From positions 1 to 64,000 of the forward strand of contig NZ_PVYW01000033.1 in the NCBI RefSeq assembly GCF_003001675.1: a stretch of 64,000 nucleotides of DNA, in the 5' to 3' direction. Below are positions 7,237 to 15,109 of the stretch, piece after piece (position 1 is the first letter of the stretch; each line of letters starts with the position of its first letter). A program made the translations under genes and the position numbers. The DNA comes from Cohnella sp. SGD-V74. Lineage in GTDB: Bacteria; Bacillota; Bacilli; Paenibacillales; Paenibacillaceae. The notes beneath the pieces were generated by a model, which did no database searches, was not told the DNA's origin, and was given only the letters and a program-made list of their open reading frames with translations.

Positions 7237-7758
7237 TTGTTGCTTAAAGTGCAAGAGCTGGCATCCCGGCAGCAACCGGTAAGCCTGAGAGGAACTCTGG
7301 ACTTGGCGGAATTGTTCCGGAATCATCCGGAGTACAACCCGCTCTCTCCGCTGGAATACGAACTGACGGCGAACGCCGCCGACGATCTGATTATCGTCAA
7401 GGGCCGGATGAGCTGCGACGTGCGCATGCAATGTTCGCGCTGTTTGGAGCCTGTCGAAGAGAAGATCGAGGTTCCTTTCGAGGAGCAGTTTCGCATTGTT
7501 GCGGAAGAGGAAGAAGAAGCAAGCGAAGACGTCGAAGAAGCCGTACCGGTAACGGAAGAGCGGATCGACCTGGCTCCTTACGTCATGGAGGAGTTCGTCG
7601 TCCAATTGCCCTACGCGCCCCTGTGCAGCGAAGACTGCAAAGGGCTGTGCCCCGAGTGCGGGACAAACCTGAACGAACAATCGTGCGGTTGCAATACGGA
7701 GAAGATCGATCCCCGTATGGCTGCGCTTCAGGATTGGTTTAAATCTCAGAAAGAGTAA
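7237..7758 (+). CDS. yceD: DUF177 protein YceD/YlbN (large ribosomal RNA accumulation factor)
   Basis: 173 aa DUF177 family protein. Members are found with rpmF across bacteria and plants and are linked to 23S rRNA accumulation; the exact biochemical role is not settled. Two cysteine pairs are visible: CSRCLEPV at about 66-73 and CSEDCKGLCPECGTNLNEQSCGC at about 130-151, which look like a zinc site. An acidic run (EEEEEASEDVEEA) separates them. The TTG at 7237 has GGAG eight bases upstream; an adjacent TTG at 7240 is an alternative. It is cotranscribed with rpmF, 50 bp downstream. Confidence 0.88.
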   Translation: MLLKVQELASRQQPVSLRGTLDLAELFRNHPEYNPLSPLEYELTANAADDLIIVKGRMSCDVRMQCSRCLEPVEEKIEVPFEEQFRIVAEEEEEASEDVEEAVPVTEERIDLAPYVMEEFVVQLPYAPLCSEDCKGLCPECGTNLNEQSCGCNTEKIDPRMAALQDWFKSQKE

Positions 7759-7808
7759 GCCAGGCGCAAGTCGTCGAAGCTTGTTCCGACTGATAAGGAG
7801 GTGGCAGC

Positions 7809-7982
7809 ATGGCAGTCCCTTTCGCGAAAACATCGAAAGCCCGCAAACACAAACGCCGGACCCACTTTAAACTGGTCGTTCCCGGTATGGTGAAATGCGA
7901 TCAATGTGGAGAATTGAAAGTGTCGCACCGCGTATGTAAAGTGTGCGGTACGTACAAGTCCCGTGAAATTATCAAGCAATAA
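7809..7982 (+). CDS. rpmF: 50S ribosomal protein L32
   Basis: 57 aa, starting MAVPFAKTSKARKHKRRTHF. It carries the zinc-binding CDQC and CKVC pairs of the C+ form of L32, so it is the zinc-dependent paralogue rather than the cysteine-free one made under zinc starvation. AAGGAGGT lies just upstream of the ATG. It is the second gene of the yceD-rpmF operon and precedes the FapR regulon, as in other Bacillota. Confidence 0.97.
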   Translation: MAVPFAKTSKARKHKRRTHFKLVVPGMVKCDQCGELKVSHRVCKVCGTYKSREIIKQ

Positions 7983-8056
7983 GCTTGAACGCGTCTGGAA
8001 TCACGACGGGCAAGCGCTTCGGTCGGCAACGATCGGCTTAGCGTAACTTGCGGTCG

Positions 8057-8085
8057 TTGCATGCCGGCGCGTTTTTCTTTATACT
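8057..8085 (+). promoter_or_regulatory. fapR promoter
   Basis: TTGCAT (8057-8062) and TATACT (8080-8085) are spaced by 17 bp. The FapR operator candidate begins five bases downstream of the -10 box, over the expected transcription start. Confidence 0.7.
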
Positions 8086-8089
8086 CGTA

Positions 8090-8106
8090 TTGGCACCAGG
8101 TATTAG
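8090..8106. promoter_or_regulatory. FapR operator candidate
   Basis: TTGGCACCAGGTATTAG is an imperfect palindrome close to the FapR site known from Bacillus (TTAGTACC-centre-GGTACTAA type). It lies immediately downstream of the fapR -10 box. FapR bound here would block initiation and be released by malonyl-CoA, giving autoregulation of fapR and read-through control of plsX-fabD-fabG. Confidence 0.7.
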
Positions 8107-8183
8107 AATGAGAGTTCAAAAAATGATCGACAAACGGCGTGGATCGAGCGAACAGGATCGAGCGCAGAAGGGAGTGGAGAGGC

Positions 8184-8750
8184 GTGGAGCGGCTTCCTAA
8201 AAGACAGCGCCATCAACAGCTCAGCAAGCTGTTGGAAGAGAACCCTTTTCTTACTGACCGGGAGTTGACCCGCCTGCTTAAAGTGAGCATTCAAACGATC
8301 CGCCTGGATCGGTTGGAGCTGGCCATTCCCGAGCTGAGGGAACGATTGAAGCTGATGGCGGAACGGTCTTACGATTCCGTTCGTTCTTTGCCTTTGCACG
8401 AAGTTATCGGCGATATTCTCGACCTGCAGCTCGACAAGAGCGGCATCTCGCTGTTCGAGATCTCGGAGGAGCACGTCTTTTCCCGTTCCGGCATCGCCCG
8501 GGGACATCACGTCTTCGCGCAAGCCAACTCGCTCGCGGTGGCGGTCATCAACGACGAGATCGCGCTGACGGCTTCGGCGGACATTCGGTTCATCCGGCCC
8601 GCGCGGCTCGGTGAGAAATGCATCGCCAAAGCGTTCGTCCGATCGAGCGGCGGGCAAAAAGGGAAAGCTAAAGTCGAAGTGTTTACATATGTCGGCGACG
8701 AAATGGTGTTCCAAGGGAACTTTATTATTTACAGATCCGCCGGCGAATAG
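8184..8750 (+). CDS. fapR: Transcription factor FapR, malonyl-CoA-responsive repressor of lipid synthesis
   Basis: 188 aa, the same length as Bacillus subtilis FapR. The N-terminal helix-turn-helix has the family hallmark VSIQTIRLDRLELAIPELRER (about 30-50). The C-terminal hot-dog fold binds malonyl-CoA (VFSRSGIARGHHVFAQANSL, ALTASADIRFIRPARLGEK). I choose the GTG at 8184 over the upstream frame start at 8139, because GGAG at 8171-8174 lies nine bases ahead and the protein then matches the known N-terminus (MERLPKRQRHQQL). It heads the phospholipid and fatty-acid operon and has its own operator at 8090-8106. Confidence 0.95.
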   Translation: MERLPKRQRHQQLSKLLEENPFLTDRELTRLLKVSIQTIRLDRLELAIPELRERLKLMAERSYDSVRSLPLHEVIGDILDLQLDKSGISLFEISEEHVFSRSGIARGHHVFAQANSLAVAVINDEIALTASADIRFIRPARLGEKCIAKAFVRSSGGQKGKAKVEVFTYVGDEMVFQGNFIIYRSAGE

Positions 8751-8775
8751 GTAGGTAGATAGGTGAGTTCAAATT

Positions 8776-8805
8776 GAGGTTCAAAATCGGACTTTTTGAA
8801 CAGCC
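8776..8805. repeat. Short hairpin remnant of the TIR repeat family
   Basis: GTTCAAAA (8779-8786) pairs with TTTTGAAC (8794-8801) around TCGGACT, extended by GAGG/CCTC with a bulge. The right part is identical to the right end of the 220-bp repeat (CAAAATCGGACTTTTTGAAC). It sits between fapR and plsX, 33 bp before the plsX start. Confidence 0.5.
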
Positions 8806-8838
8806 TCTGACAGCGACATCGTAAAGGAGTTGTACATC

Positions 8839-9828
8839 ATGCGGATTGCCATAGATGCGATGGGGGGCGACCATGCGCCGCAGGCCCAGGTCGAGAGCGC
8901 CCTGGCCGCCGCTGCCGAATGGCCGGATATCCATCTTGTGCTGGTCGGCGATCCGGATGCGATTCGCCCTCATCTCGGCGGCGCTCTTCCGGACAACGTG
9001 TCTATAGAACCCGCCGCCGAGGTTATCGGGAGCGACGACGAGCCGGTTAGAGCGGTGCGCCGCAAAACGGATTCGTCGATGGTAGTGGCGGGACGGATGG
9101 TCAAAGAAGGCCGCGCGGACGCGATGATCTCATGCGGCAATACCGGCGCTTTGATGGCTGCCGGCCTGCTCGTCGTCGGAAGGATGCAGGGCATCGAACG
9201 TCCGGGCTTGGCCGCGATTTTCCCGACGCTCGACAACAATGGACTGCTTGCGCTCGACATGGGCGCGAACATGGACGCGAAGCCGGAGCATCTGCTCCAG
9301 TACGCGCTTATGGGCAGCCTGTATCGCAGCAAGGTTCACGGCATCGACAAGCCGCGCGTCGGACTGCTTAACGTCGGTACCGAAGCGGCCAAAGGCAACG
9401 AAGTGACGAAAGCGGCTTACGCCCTGCTGGAGAACGCCCCGATCCACTTCGTCGGCAATGTCGAAGCTCGGGACGTGCTCGAAGGCGTGTGCGACGTCAT
9501 TATATGCGACGGATTTTCGGGCAATATTTTGCTGAAGGCGATCGAAGGGGCGGCGCAGTCGATCTTTAAGCTGCTCCGAGAGGAACTGACCGCGTCCTTC
9601 AAGACGAAGCTGGCCGCCGCGGCGCTTAAGCCGAGCTTCCGTCGAATCCGCACCCGGATGGACTACAACGAATACAACGGCGCGCCTCTGCTCGGCATTA
9701 ACGGCCTGGTCGTCAAAGGGCACGGGTCGTCCAACGCGAGCGCAATGAAAACGGCGATCCGCCAGACGCGCACGGCGATAAGCAACCGATTGATCGCGTC
9801 TTTGGCGGACGAATTCAGCGGAAAGTGA
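8839..9828 (+). CDS. plsX: Phosphate acyltransferase PlsX
   Basis: 329 aa. PlsX converts acyl-ACP to acyl-phosphate, the donor for PlsY in phosphatidic acid synthesis, at the membrane surface. The N-terminus MRIAIDAMGGDHAP is the family signature; later motifs include SCGNTGALMAAGLLVVGRM (about 98-116) and LALDMGANMDAKPEHL. I use the ATG at 8839, nine bases after AAAGGAG, instead of the TTG at 8830. It follows fapR and precedes fabH, the classic Bacillota order, so it is probably under FapR control. Confidence 0.96.
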   Translation: MRIAIDAMGGDHAPQAQVESALAAAAEWPDIHLVLVGDPDAIRPHLGGALPDNVSIEPAAEVIGSDDEPVRAVRRKTDSSMVVAGRMVKEGRADAMISCGNTGALMAAGLLVVGRMQGIERPGLAAIFPTLDNNGLLALDMGANMDAKPEHLLQYALMGSLYRSKVHGIDKPRVGLLNVGTEAAKGNEVTKAAYALLENAPIHFVGNVEARDVLEGVCDVIICDGFSGNILLKAIEGAAQSIFKLLREELTASFKTKLAAAALKPSFRRIRTRMDYNEYNGAPLLGINGLVVKGHGSSNASAMKTAIRQTRTAISNRLIASLADEFSGK

Positions 9829-9837
9829 GAGAGTGCA

Positions 9838-10824
9838 ATGAATGGAGTATCCGTAGGCATTCTCGGGACGGGCAAATACGTTCCCGAGCGCCGGTTAACG
9901 AATGCTGAGCTGGAACGGACGGTCGAGACGAACGATGAATGGATCGTGACGCGCACCGGCATCCGGGAGCGCCGTATCGCCGCTCCGGAGCAGGCGACGT
10001 CGGATCTCGCTTACGAAGCTTCCTTGCAGGCGCTGAGCGCGGCCGGAATTACGGCTGAGGAGCTCGACCTGATCATCGTGGCGACGATTACGCCGGACAT
10101 GTTTTTCCCTTCGACGGCCTGCTTGCTCCAGGAGAAGCTCGGAGCCAAGAAGGCTGCGGCGTTTGACCTGTCGGCGGCTTGCTCGGGCTTTATTTATGGT
10201 CTGGCGAACGCGACCGGATTTATTTCTACGGGGATGTACAAGCACGTGCTCGTCGTCGGGGCGGAATGTTTGTCCCGCATTACCGATTACGAAGACCGCA
10301 ATACGTGCATCCTGTTCGGAGACGGAGCGGGCGCAGTCGTGCTTGGACCGTTGTCCGGGGACCGGGGCTTCAAGTCGTTTAAGCTCGGGGCGGACGGCGC
10401 CGGCGGAGAGCTGCTCCGCATTCGCGGCGGCGGATCGCGGTGTCCGTCCAGCGGCGAGACGCTTGCGGACCGGAGCCATTTCATCGAGATGAACGGGCGC
10501 GACGTGTTCAAGTTCGCCGTCCGGGTTATGGGCAGCGCGGCCGAAGAGGCGCTTGCCGCGGCAGGCTACGGGAAAGCGGACATCGACTTGCTTATTCCGC
10601 ACCAAGCCAACATTCGCATTATTCAATCGGCATTGGAAAGATTGGACTTATCCGAAGACAAGGCGATGATCAATCTGGACCGGTACGGCAACGTGTCGGC
10701 GGCTTCAATCCCTCTCGCGCTGGCGGAGGCGGTCGAGGAAGGCCGCGTCAAGGAAGGCGACACGCTCGTGCTGGTCGGCTTCGGCGGCGGCTTGACTTGG
10801 GGAGCGGCCGTGCTGAACTGGTAG
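9838..10824 (+). CDS. fabH: Beta-ketoacyl-ACP synthase III
   Basis: 328 aa. FabH starts fatty-acid synthesis by condensing an acyl-CoA primer with malonyl-ACP; the Gram-positive type prefers branched primers. The catalytic triad is visible: Cys115 in LSAACSGF, His255 in PHQANIR and Asn285 in GNVSAAS. The C-terminal glycine motif GFGGGLTWGA is intact. It is nine bases from plsX, with a weak GAGAG ribosome site, so translational coupling is likely. Confidence 0.96.
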   Translation: MNGVSVGILGTGKYVPERRLTNAELERTVETNDEWIVTRTGIRERRIAAPEQATSDLAYEASLQALSAAGITAEELDLIIVATITPDMFFPSTACLLQEKLGAKKAAAFDLSAACSGFIYGLANATGFISTGMYKHVLVVGAECLSRITDYEDRNTCILFGDGAGAVVLGPLSGDRGFKSFKLGADGAGGELLRIRGGGSRCPSSGETLADRSHFIEMNGRDVFKFAVRVMGSAAEEALAAAGYGKADIDLLIPHQANIRIIQSALERLDLSEDKAMINLDRYGNVSAASIPLALAEAVEEGRVKEGDTLVLVGFGGGLTWGAAVLNW

Positions 10825-10837
10825 AGGAGGAATCGAG

Positions 10838-11764
10838 TTGGGTAAAATCGCATTCGTGTTTCCCGGCCAAGGCGCGCAAGCGGTCGGCATGGGGAAGGAC
10901 GCCTATGAGAGCAGCGCCGCCGCGAAGGCGATCTACGACAAGGCGGACGAGGCGCTCGGCTATTCGATATCGAAGCTGAGCTTCGAGGGGCCGGAGGAAG
11001 AGCTGCGCCAGACGGCGAACACGCAGCCTGCGCTGCTGGCCACCAGCGTCGCTCTGCTGGAAGTGTATAAGGAGCAAGGATTGAAACCGGATTACGTCGC
11101 CGGTCATTCCCTTGGCGAGTACAGCGCTCTCGTAGCCGCGGGTGTGCTCGAATTCGCGGACGCGGTTAAGTTGGTTCGCGCTCGCGGACAGTTTATGGAG
11201 CAGGCGGTACCCGGAGGTCAGGGCGCGATGGCGGCCGTCCTCGGGGCGGAACGGGCGGCGCTGCAAGCGCTCTGCTCGGAGATTACGGCAGCGGGAACGG
11301 TCGTGGAATTGGCGAACGTCAACTGCCCGGGCCAGATCGTCGTATCCGGCTCCGCGGCCGGCGTCGCAGCAGTCGTGGAGAGGGGCAAGGAGGCGGGAGC
11401 CAAGCGGGTCATTCCGCTTGAAGTGAGCGGCCCGTTCCACTCTTCCTTGATGCAGCCCGCTGCGGACAAGCTGGCGGAAGCGCTGGCGCAAGCGGAATTC
11501 CGCGACGCGTCGGTGCCGGTCGTTGCGAATGTGCACGCCAGACCGGTTACCTCCGGGGCGGAGCTTCGCGAGCTGCTTGTCAAGCAAATCGTGTCGCCCG
11601 TACAATGGGAGGACACGATCGCGTACCTGATCGGGGAAGGCGTCGACACGTTCGTGGAGATCGGCTCCGGAACGGTGCTGGCCGGCCTGATCAAGAAGAT
11701 CGACAAGTCTGTGCGGATCGTATCGGTGAACAGCGCGGCGGCGGCAAGCGCCGCCGCGGAATAA
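10838..11764 (+). CDS. fabD: Malonyl-CoA:ACP transacylase
   Basis: 308 aa. FabD moves malonyl from CoA to the ACP phosphopantetheine arm. The N-terminal FVFPGQGAQAVGMG and the nucleophile elbow GHSLGEY (Ser91) are present, as is the catalytic His201 in SGPFHSSLM. The start is TTG with AGAGGAGG upstream. The C-terminus ends in an Ala/Ser run. It is the fourth gene of the FapR-type operon, 13 bp after fabH. Confidence 0.96.
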   Translation: MGKIAFVFPGQGAQAVGMGKDAYESSAAAKAIYDKADEALGYSISKLSFEGPEEELRQTANTQPALLATSVALLEVYKEQGLKPDYVAGHSLGEYSALVAAGVLEFADAVKLVRARGQFMEQAVPGGQGAMAAVLGAERAALQALCSEITAAGTVVELANVNCPGQIVVSGSAAGVAAVVERGKEAGAKRVIPLEVSGPFHSSLMQPAADKLAEALAQAEFRDASVPVVANVHARPVTSGAELRELLVKQIVSPVQWEDTIAYLIGEGVDTFVEIGSGTVLAGLIKKIDKSVRIVSVNSAAAASAAAE

Positions 11765-11804
11765 GCGCCGATCCGGGCGACAATGGCAGAGAGGTGAACA
11801 GGCA

Positions 11805-12557
11805 ATGGCGATGTGGGATTTGCAAGGCAAGAGCGCCCTGGTGACGGGCGCGTCGCGGGGAATCGGCCGGGCGATCGCGATCGCTCTGGCGGAAGCCGGA
11901 GCCGACGTGGCGGTGAACTATTCCGGCAGCGAAGCGGCGGCGGCCGAGACGGTCAAAGCGATCGAAGCGCTCGGACGCAAGGCGATCATGGTCAAGGCGA
12001 ACGTCGGCAAGGCCGCGGAGTTCGACGAACTGGTGACGGCTTCGCTCGAAGCTTTCGGCAAGCTGGACATTCTCGTGAATAATGCCGGCATTACTCGTGA
12101 TAATCTAATTATGCGAATGAAGGAAGCCGAGTTCGACGAAGTCATCGAGACGAACCTGAAGGGCGTGTTCAACGGCATCAAAGCGGTGACCCGTCCGATG
12201 ATGAAGCAGCGCTTCGGCCGCATCATCAACATCTCGTCCGTGGTCGGCGTGCTCGGCAACGCGGGACAAGCCAACTACGTCGCGGCCAAGGCCGGCGTCA
12301 TCGGCTTGACGAAGTCCGCGGCCAGGGAGCTTGCTTCCAGGGGCATCACCGTCAATGCGGTCGCTCCCGGCTTTATCGAATCGGATATGACCGACAAGCT
12401 TCCCGCGGAATACCGCGACAAGCTGCTCGGTGAAATTCCGATGGGCCGAATGGGCCGTCCCGAAGATATCGCTTCCATCGTCGTCTACTTGGCGTCGGAC
12501 GCGGCATCCTACATGACGGGCCAGACGGTTCACGTCGACGGCGGCATGTACATGTAA
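11805..12557 (+). CDS. fabG: 3-oxoacyl-ACP reductase
   Basis: 250 aa short-chain dehydrogenase that reduces 3-oxoacyl-ACP with NADPH in each elongation cycle. The Rossmann motif TGASRGIG is at 14-21, NNAG at 92-95, catalytic Asn117, Ser145, Tyr158 and Lys162 (YVAAK), and PG at 187-188. An in-frame ATG six bases downstream (11811) is an alternative start, but GAGGTGA fits the first. It ends the fapR-plsX-fabHDG run; acpP has its own likely promoter. Confidence 0.96.
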   Translation: MAMWDLQGKSALVTGASRGIGRAIAIALAEAGADVAVNYSGSEAAAAETVKAIEALGRKAIMVKANVGKAAEFDELVTASLEAFGKLDILVNNAGITRDNLIMRMKEAEFDEVIETNLKGVFNGIKAVTRPMMKQRFGRIINISSVVGVLGNAGQANYVAAKAGVIGLTKSAARELASRGITVNAVAPGFIESDMTDKLPAEYRDKLLGEIPMGRMGRPEDIASIVVYLASDAASYMTGQTVHVDGGMYM

Positions 12558-12638
12558 TACCGCCGGCCGAAGCGGCGTCGCTTGCCTCGCGGCTAGAGCG
12601 GCGTCTCCGGGGCCGGCCGGACTCATGCAAGGCCTCTA

Positions 12639-12667
12639 TGGCTTTTTGTCCATGATTCACGTATAAT
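12639..12667 (+). promoter_or_regulatory. Probable acpP promoter
   Basis: TATAAT at 12662-12667 is consensus. TGGCTT at 12639-12644, 17 bp upstream, is a weak -35. The position just before acpP suggests extra expression of this abundant protein, independent of the upstream FapR-controlled transcript. Confidence 0.5.
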
Positions 12668-12688
12668 ACGTTAAGGGAGGTGAACCGG

Positions 12689-12922
12689 ATGTCCGATGTA
12701 CTGGATCGCGTAAAACGCATCGTTATCGAACGCCTGGGTGTAGAAGAGGCAGAGGTAACACCCGAAGCATCTTTCAAAGACGACTTGGGCGCTGACTCTC
12801 TGGATGTTGTAGAACTCGTTATGGAGCTCGAAGACGAATTCGATTTGGAGATTTCCGACGAGGATGCAGAGAAGATCACAACGGTGGGAGAAGTCGTTAA
12901 ATACATACAATCTCATGCGTAA
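12689..12922 (+). CDS. acpP: Acyl carrier protein
   Basis: 77 aa, strongly acidic. The phosphopantetheine attachment site is Ser37 in DDLGADSLDVVEL. It carries acyl intermediates for FabD, FabG, FabF, FabH and PlsX. I use the ATG at 12689 (MSDVLDRVKRIV), six bases after GGGAGGTGA, instead of an upstream in-frame start at 12680. It lies between fabG and fabF, the standard arrangement. Confidence 0.97.
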   Translation: MSDVLDRVKRIVIERLGVEEAEVTPEASFKDDLGADSLDVVELVMELEDEFDLEISDEDAEKITTVGEVVKYIQSHA

Positions 12923-12932
12923 TGATCGACGG

Positions 12933-12953
12933 GTCCCGTTATTGCGACGGGAC
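12933..12953 (+). terminator. Hairpin after acpP
   Basis: GTCCCGT pairs with ACGGGAC around TATTGCG, followed by TTCTGTATATT. The T-tract is weak, so this may be a partial terminator that sets the acpP:fabF ratio. Confidence 0.45.
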
Positions 12954-13025
12954 TTCTGTATATTCTAAACGCCGATTCGCGCCGAGCGCGCGACGGATGA
13001 TATAGCCTGAAGAGGTGAATAGGTT

Positions 13026-14267
13026 TTGACACAGCGCGTCGTTGTTACAGGAATGGGGGTCGTCACGTCCCTCGGCACCGACTTGCCTACGTTCTGGAGC
13101 AACTTGCTCGACGGCAAATCAGGAGTCAGTCAGATCGAAGCTTTCGATACGACGGAATATACAACCAAGATTGCAGCAGAAATCAAGGATTTCGATCCTA
13201 GCCTATATAATATCGATAAGAAAGAAGCCCGGAAGATGGACCGGTTCGTGCAGTTCGGCGTGGCCGCGAGCAAGCTCGCGATCGAAGACGCGGGACTGGC
13301 AATCGGTGAAAATGCCGACCCCGAGCGGGTTGGCGTCATCGTCGGCTCCGGAATCGGCGGACTGGGCACTTGGGAAGAGCAGCATACGACGTTGATGGAG
13401 AAAGGTCCGCGCCGGGTGAGCCCGTTCTTCATCCCGATGATGATCGCGAACATGGCCAGCGGCCAAATCTCGATGATCACGGGCGCCAAAGGACCGAACA
13501 CCGCGGCCGTATCCGCTTGCGCCACCGGGACGCACTCGATCGGCGACAGCTTTAAGACGATTCAGCGCGGCGACGCCGACGTCATGATCTGCGGAGGCGC
13601 GGAAGCGACGATCCGTCCGATCGGCATGGCCGGTTTCTGCGCGATGAGGGCGATGAGCACCCGCAACGACGAACCCGAGAAGGCGAGCCGTCCGTTTGAC
13701 GTCGACCGCGACGGGTTTGTCATGGGGGAAGGCTCGGGCGTGCTCATTCTCGAATCGCTCGAACATGCCAGAGCCAGAGGAGCCCGGATCTATGCCGAGG
13801 TGATCGGTTACGGCATGAGCGGCGACGCTTATCATATGACGGATCCGGATCCGGACGGAGCGGCGCGCTGCATGAAGAAAGCGATCAAGGACGCGGGGAT
13901 CGATCCCGAGTCGATTCAATACATTAATGCGCACGGCACGTCGACGGGAGCGGGCGACAAGTCCGAGACGACGGCGATCAAGAAGACGTTCGGCGACCAT
14001 GCTTACAAGCTGGCCGTCAGCTCGACGAAGTCGATGACCGGGCATCTGCTCGGCGCGGCGGGCGGCGTGGAAGCGGTTATTCTCGGATTGACGCTGAAGA
14101 ACGGCGTCATTGCTCCGACGATTAACCTGGACCAGCCCGATCCGGAATGCGATCTGGATTATGTGCCGAACGAGCCGCGCAATGCGGACGTTCAAGTGGC
14201 GCTGTCCAATTCGTTCGGCTTCGGGGGACATAACGCCACGATCATCATGCGTAAGTTCGAAGATTAA
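13026..14267 (+). CDS. fabF: Beta-ketoacyl-ACP synthase II
   Basis: 413 aa condensing enzyme for chain elongation. Catalytic Cys165 (SACATG), His303 (NAHGTSTGAGD) and His340 (MTGHLLGAAGG) are all present, and the C-terminal SFGFGGHNATI is intact. The start is TTG (MTQRVVVTGMGVVTSLG), preceded by GAGGTGAATAGG. It follows acpP and precedes rnc. Confidence 0.96.
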   Translation: MTQRVVVTGMGVVTSLGTDLPTFWSNLLDGKSGVSQIEAFDTTEYTTKIAAEIKDFDPSLYNIDKKEARKMDRFVQFGVAASKLAIEDAGLAIGENADPERVGVIVGSGIGGLGTWEEQHTTLMEKGPRRVSPFFIPMMIANMASGQISMITGAKGPNTAAVSACATGTHSIGDSFKTIQRGDADVMICGGAEATIRPIGMAGFCAMRAMSTRNDEPEKASRPFDVDRDGFVMGEGSGVLILESLEHARARGARIYAEVIGYGMSGDAYHMTDPDPDGAARCMKKAIKDAGIDPESIQYINAHGTSTGAGDKSETTAIKKTFGDHAYKLAVSSTKSMTGHLLGAAGGVEAVILGLTLKNGVIAPTINLDQPDPECDLDYVPNEPRNADVQVALSNSFGFGGHNATIIMRKFED

Positions 14268-14291
14268 TGTAATCCATTTGAAGATAAGCAA

Positions 14292-14312
14292 GTTCAAAAA
14301 GTGCGCGTGAAC
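14292..14312. repeat. Possible trace of the TIR repeat family
   Basis: GTTCAAAAAGTGCG followed by CGTGAAC looks like the left end of the 220-bp repeat closed by a GAAC end. It is short, and only the first 11 bases match exactly. Chance similarity is possible. Confidence 0.3.
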
Positions 14313-14314
14313 GT

Positions 14315-14344
14315 CGACGCAGGCGGCATTAGCCGTCTGCGTCG
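14315..14344 (+). terminator. Strong hairpin between fabF and rnc
   Basis: CGACGCAGGCGGC pairs over 13 bp (one G.U) with GCCGTCTGCGTCG around the loop ATTA. It is followed by GTTGTGT rather than a T-run, so it may stabilise the fabF 3' end or slow transcription into rnc instead of stopping it fully. Confidence 0.55.
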
Positions 14345-14377
14345 GTTGTGTATGAGGCGCGATCGAGGTGACGGTTC

Positions 14378-15079
14378 ATGAAGGACGGATTTCAACGATT
14401 GCAGCAGCGCATCGCTTTGACCTTCCGCAATCCCGCGCTGTTGAAGCAGGCGTTTACGCATACTTCGTATGTGAACGAGCAGCGCGGCGCGCGCATTCCG
14501 GACAACGAGAGGCTGGAGTTTCTGGGAGACGCCGTGCTGCAGCTTACCGTGTCCGAATATTTATACCGGCTCTATCCGGATTCTCCGGAGGGGGAATTGA
14601 CCCGTCTGCGGGCGAGCATCGTCTGCGAGCCGTCGCTTGTCCGTTTTGCCGAGGCGCTCGAATTCGGGCAGGTCGTGCTGCTCGGCAAAGGGGAGGAGCA
14701 GACGGGAGGGCGTACCCGACCGTCGCTGCTGGCGGACGCTTTCGAAGCGTTCCTGGGAGCGCTGTATTTGGATCAAGGGCTGGAAGCCGTGCGGGCGTTC
14801 CTGGAGCGGCACATGTTCGCGAAGCTGCCCCGGAACGGCCAAGCGCCGATGAAGGACTACAAAACGGAGCTTCAGGAGAAAATCCAGCAGTTGTCCATGG
14901 GCGCTCTCGACTATCGCATCGTCGAGGAGAAAGGACCCGCCCACGATAAGGAATTTATCGCCGTTGTCGGGGTAGGTGATCGGCAGCTGGGCAAAGGGAT
15001 CGGACGTTCGAAGAAGGAAGCGGAGCAGCAAGCCGCTTCCCAAGCGTTGGCGTCGTTTGCGAAACAGGATTCAAGATGA
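14378..15079 (+). CDS. rnc: Ribonuclease III
   Basis: 233 aa dsRNA endonuclease for rRNA and small RNA processing. The nuclease signature NERLEFLGDAVL lies at 43-54 and the second metal-site segment DAFEAFLGALYLDQG near 118-132. A double-stranded-RNA binding domain follows (KDYKTELQEKIQQ, GIGRSKKEAEQQAASQAL). It precedes smc with a 30-bp gap, as in Bacillus. Confidence 0.96.
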   Translation: MKDGFQRLQQRIALTFRNPALLKQAFTHTSYVNEQRGARIPDNERLEFLGDAVLQLTVSEYLYRLYPDSPEGELTRLRASIVCEPSLVRFAEALEFGQVVLLGKGEEQTGGRTRPSLLADAFEAFLGALYLDQGLEAVRAFLERHMFAKLPRNGQAPMKDYKTELQEKIQQLSMGALDYRIVEEKGPAHDKEFIAVVGVGDRQLGKGIGRSKKEAEQQAASQALASFAKQDSR

Positions 15080-15109
15080 CCTACCGACTCGAGAGGAGAA
15101 ACTGTCCTT

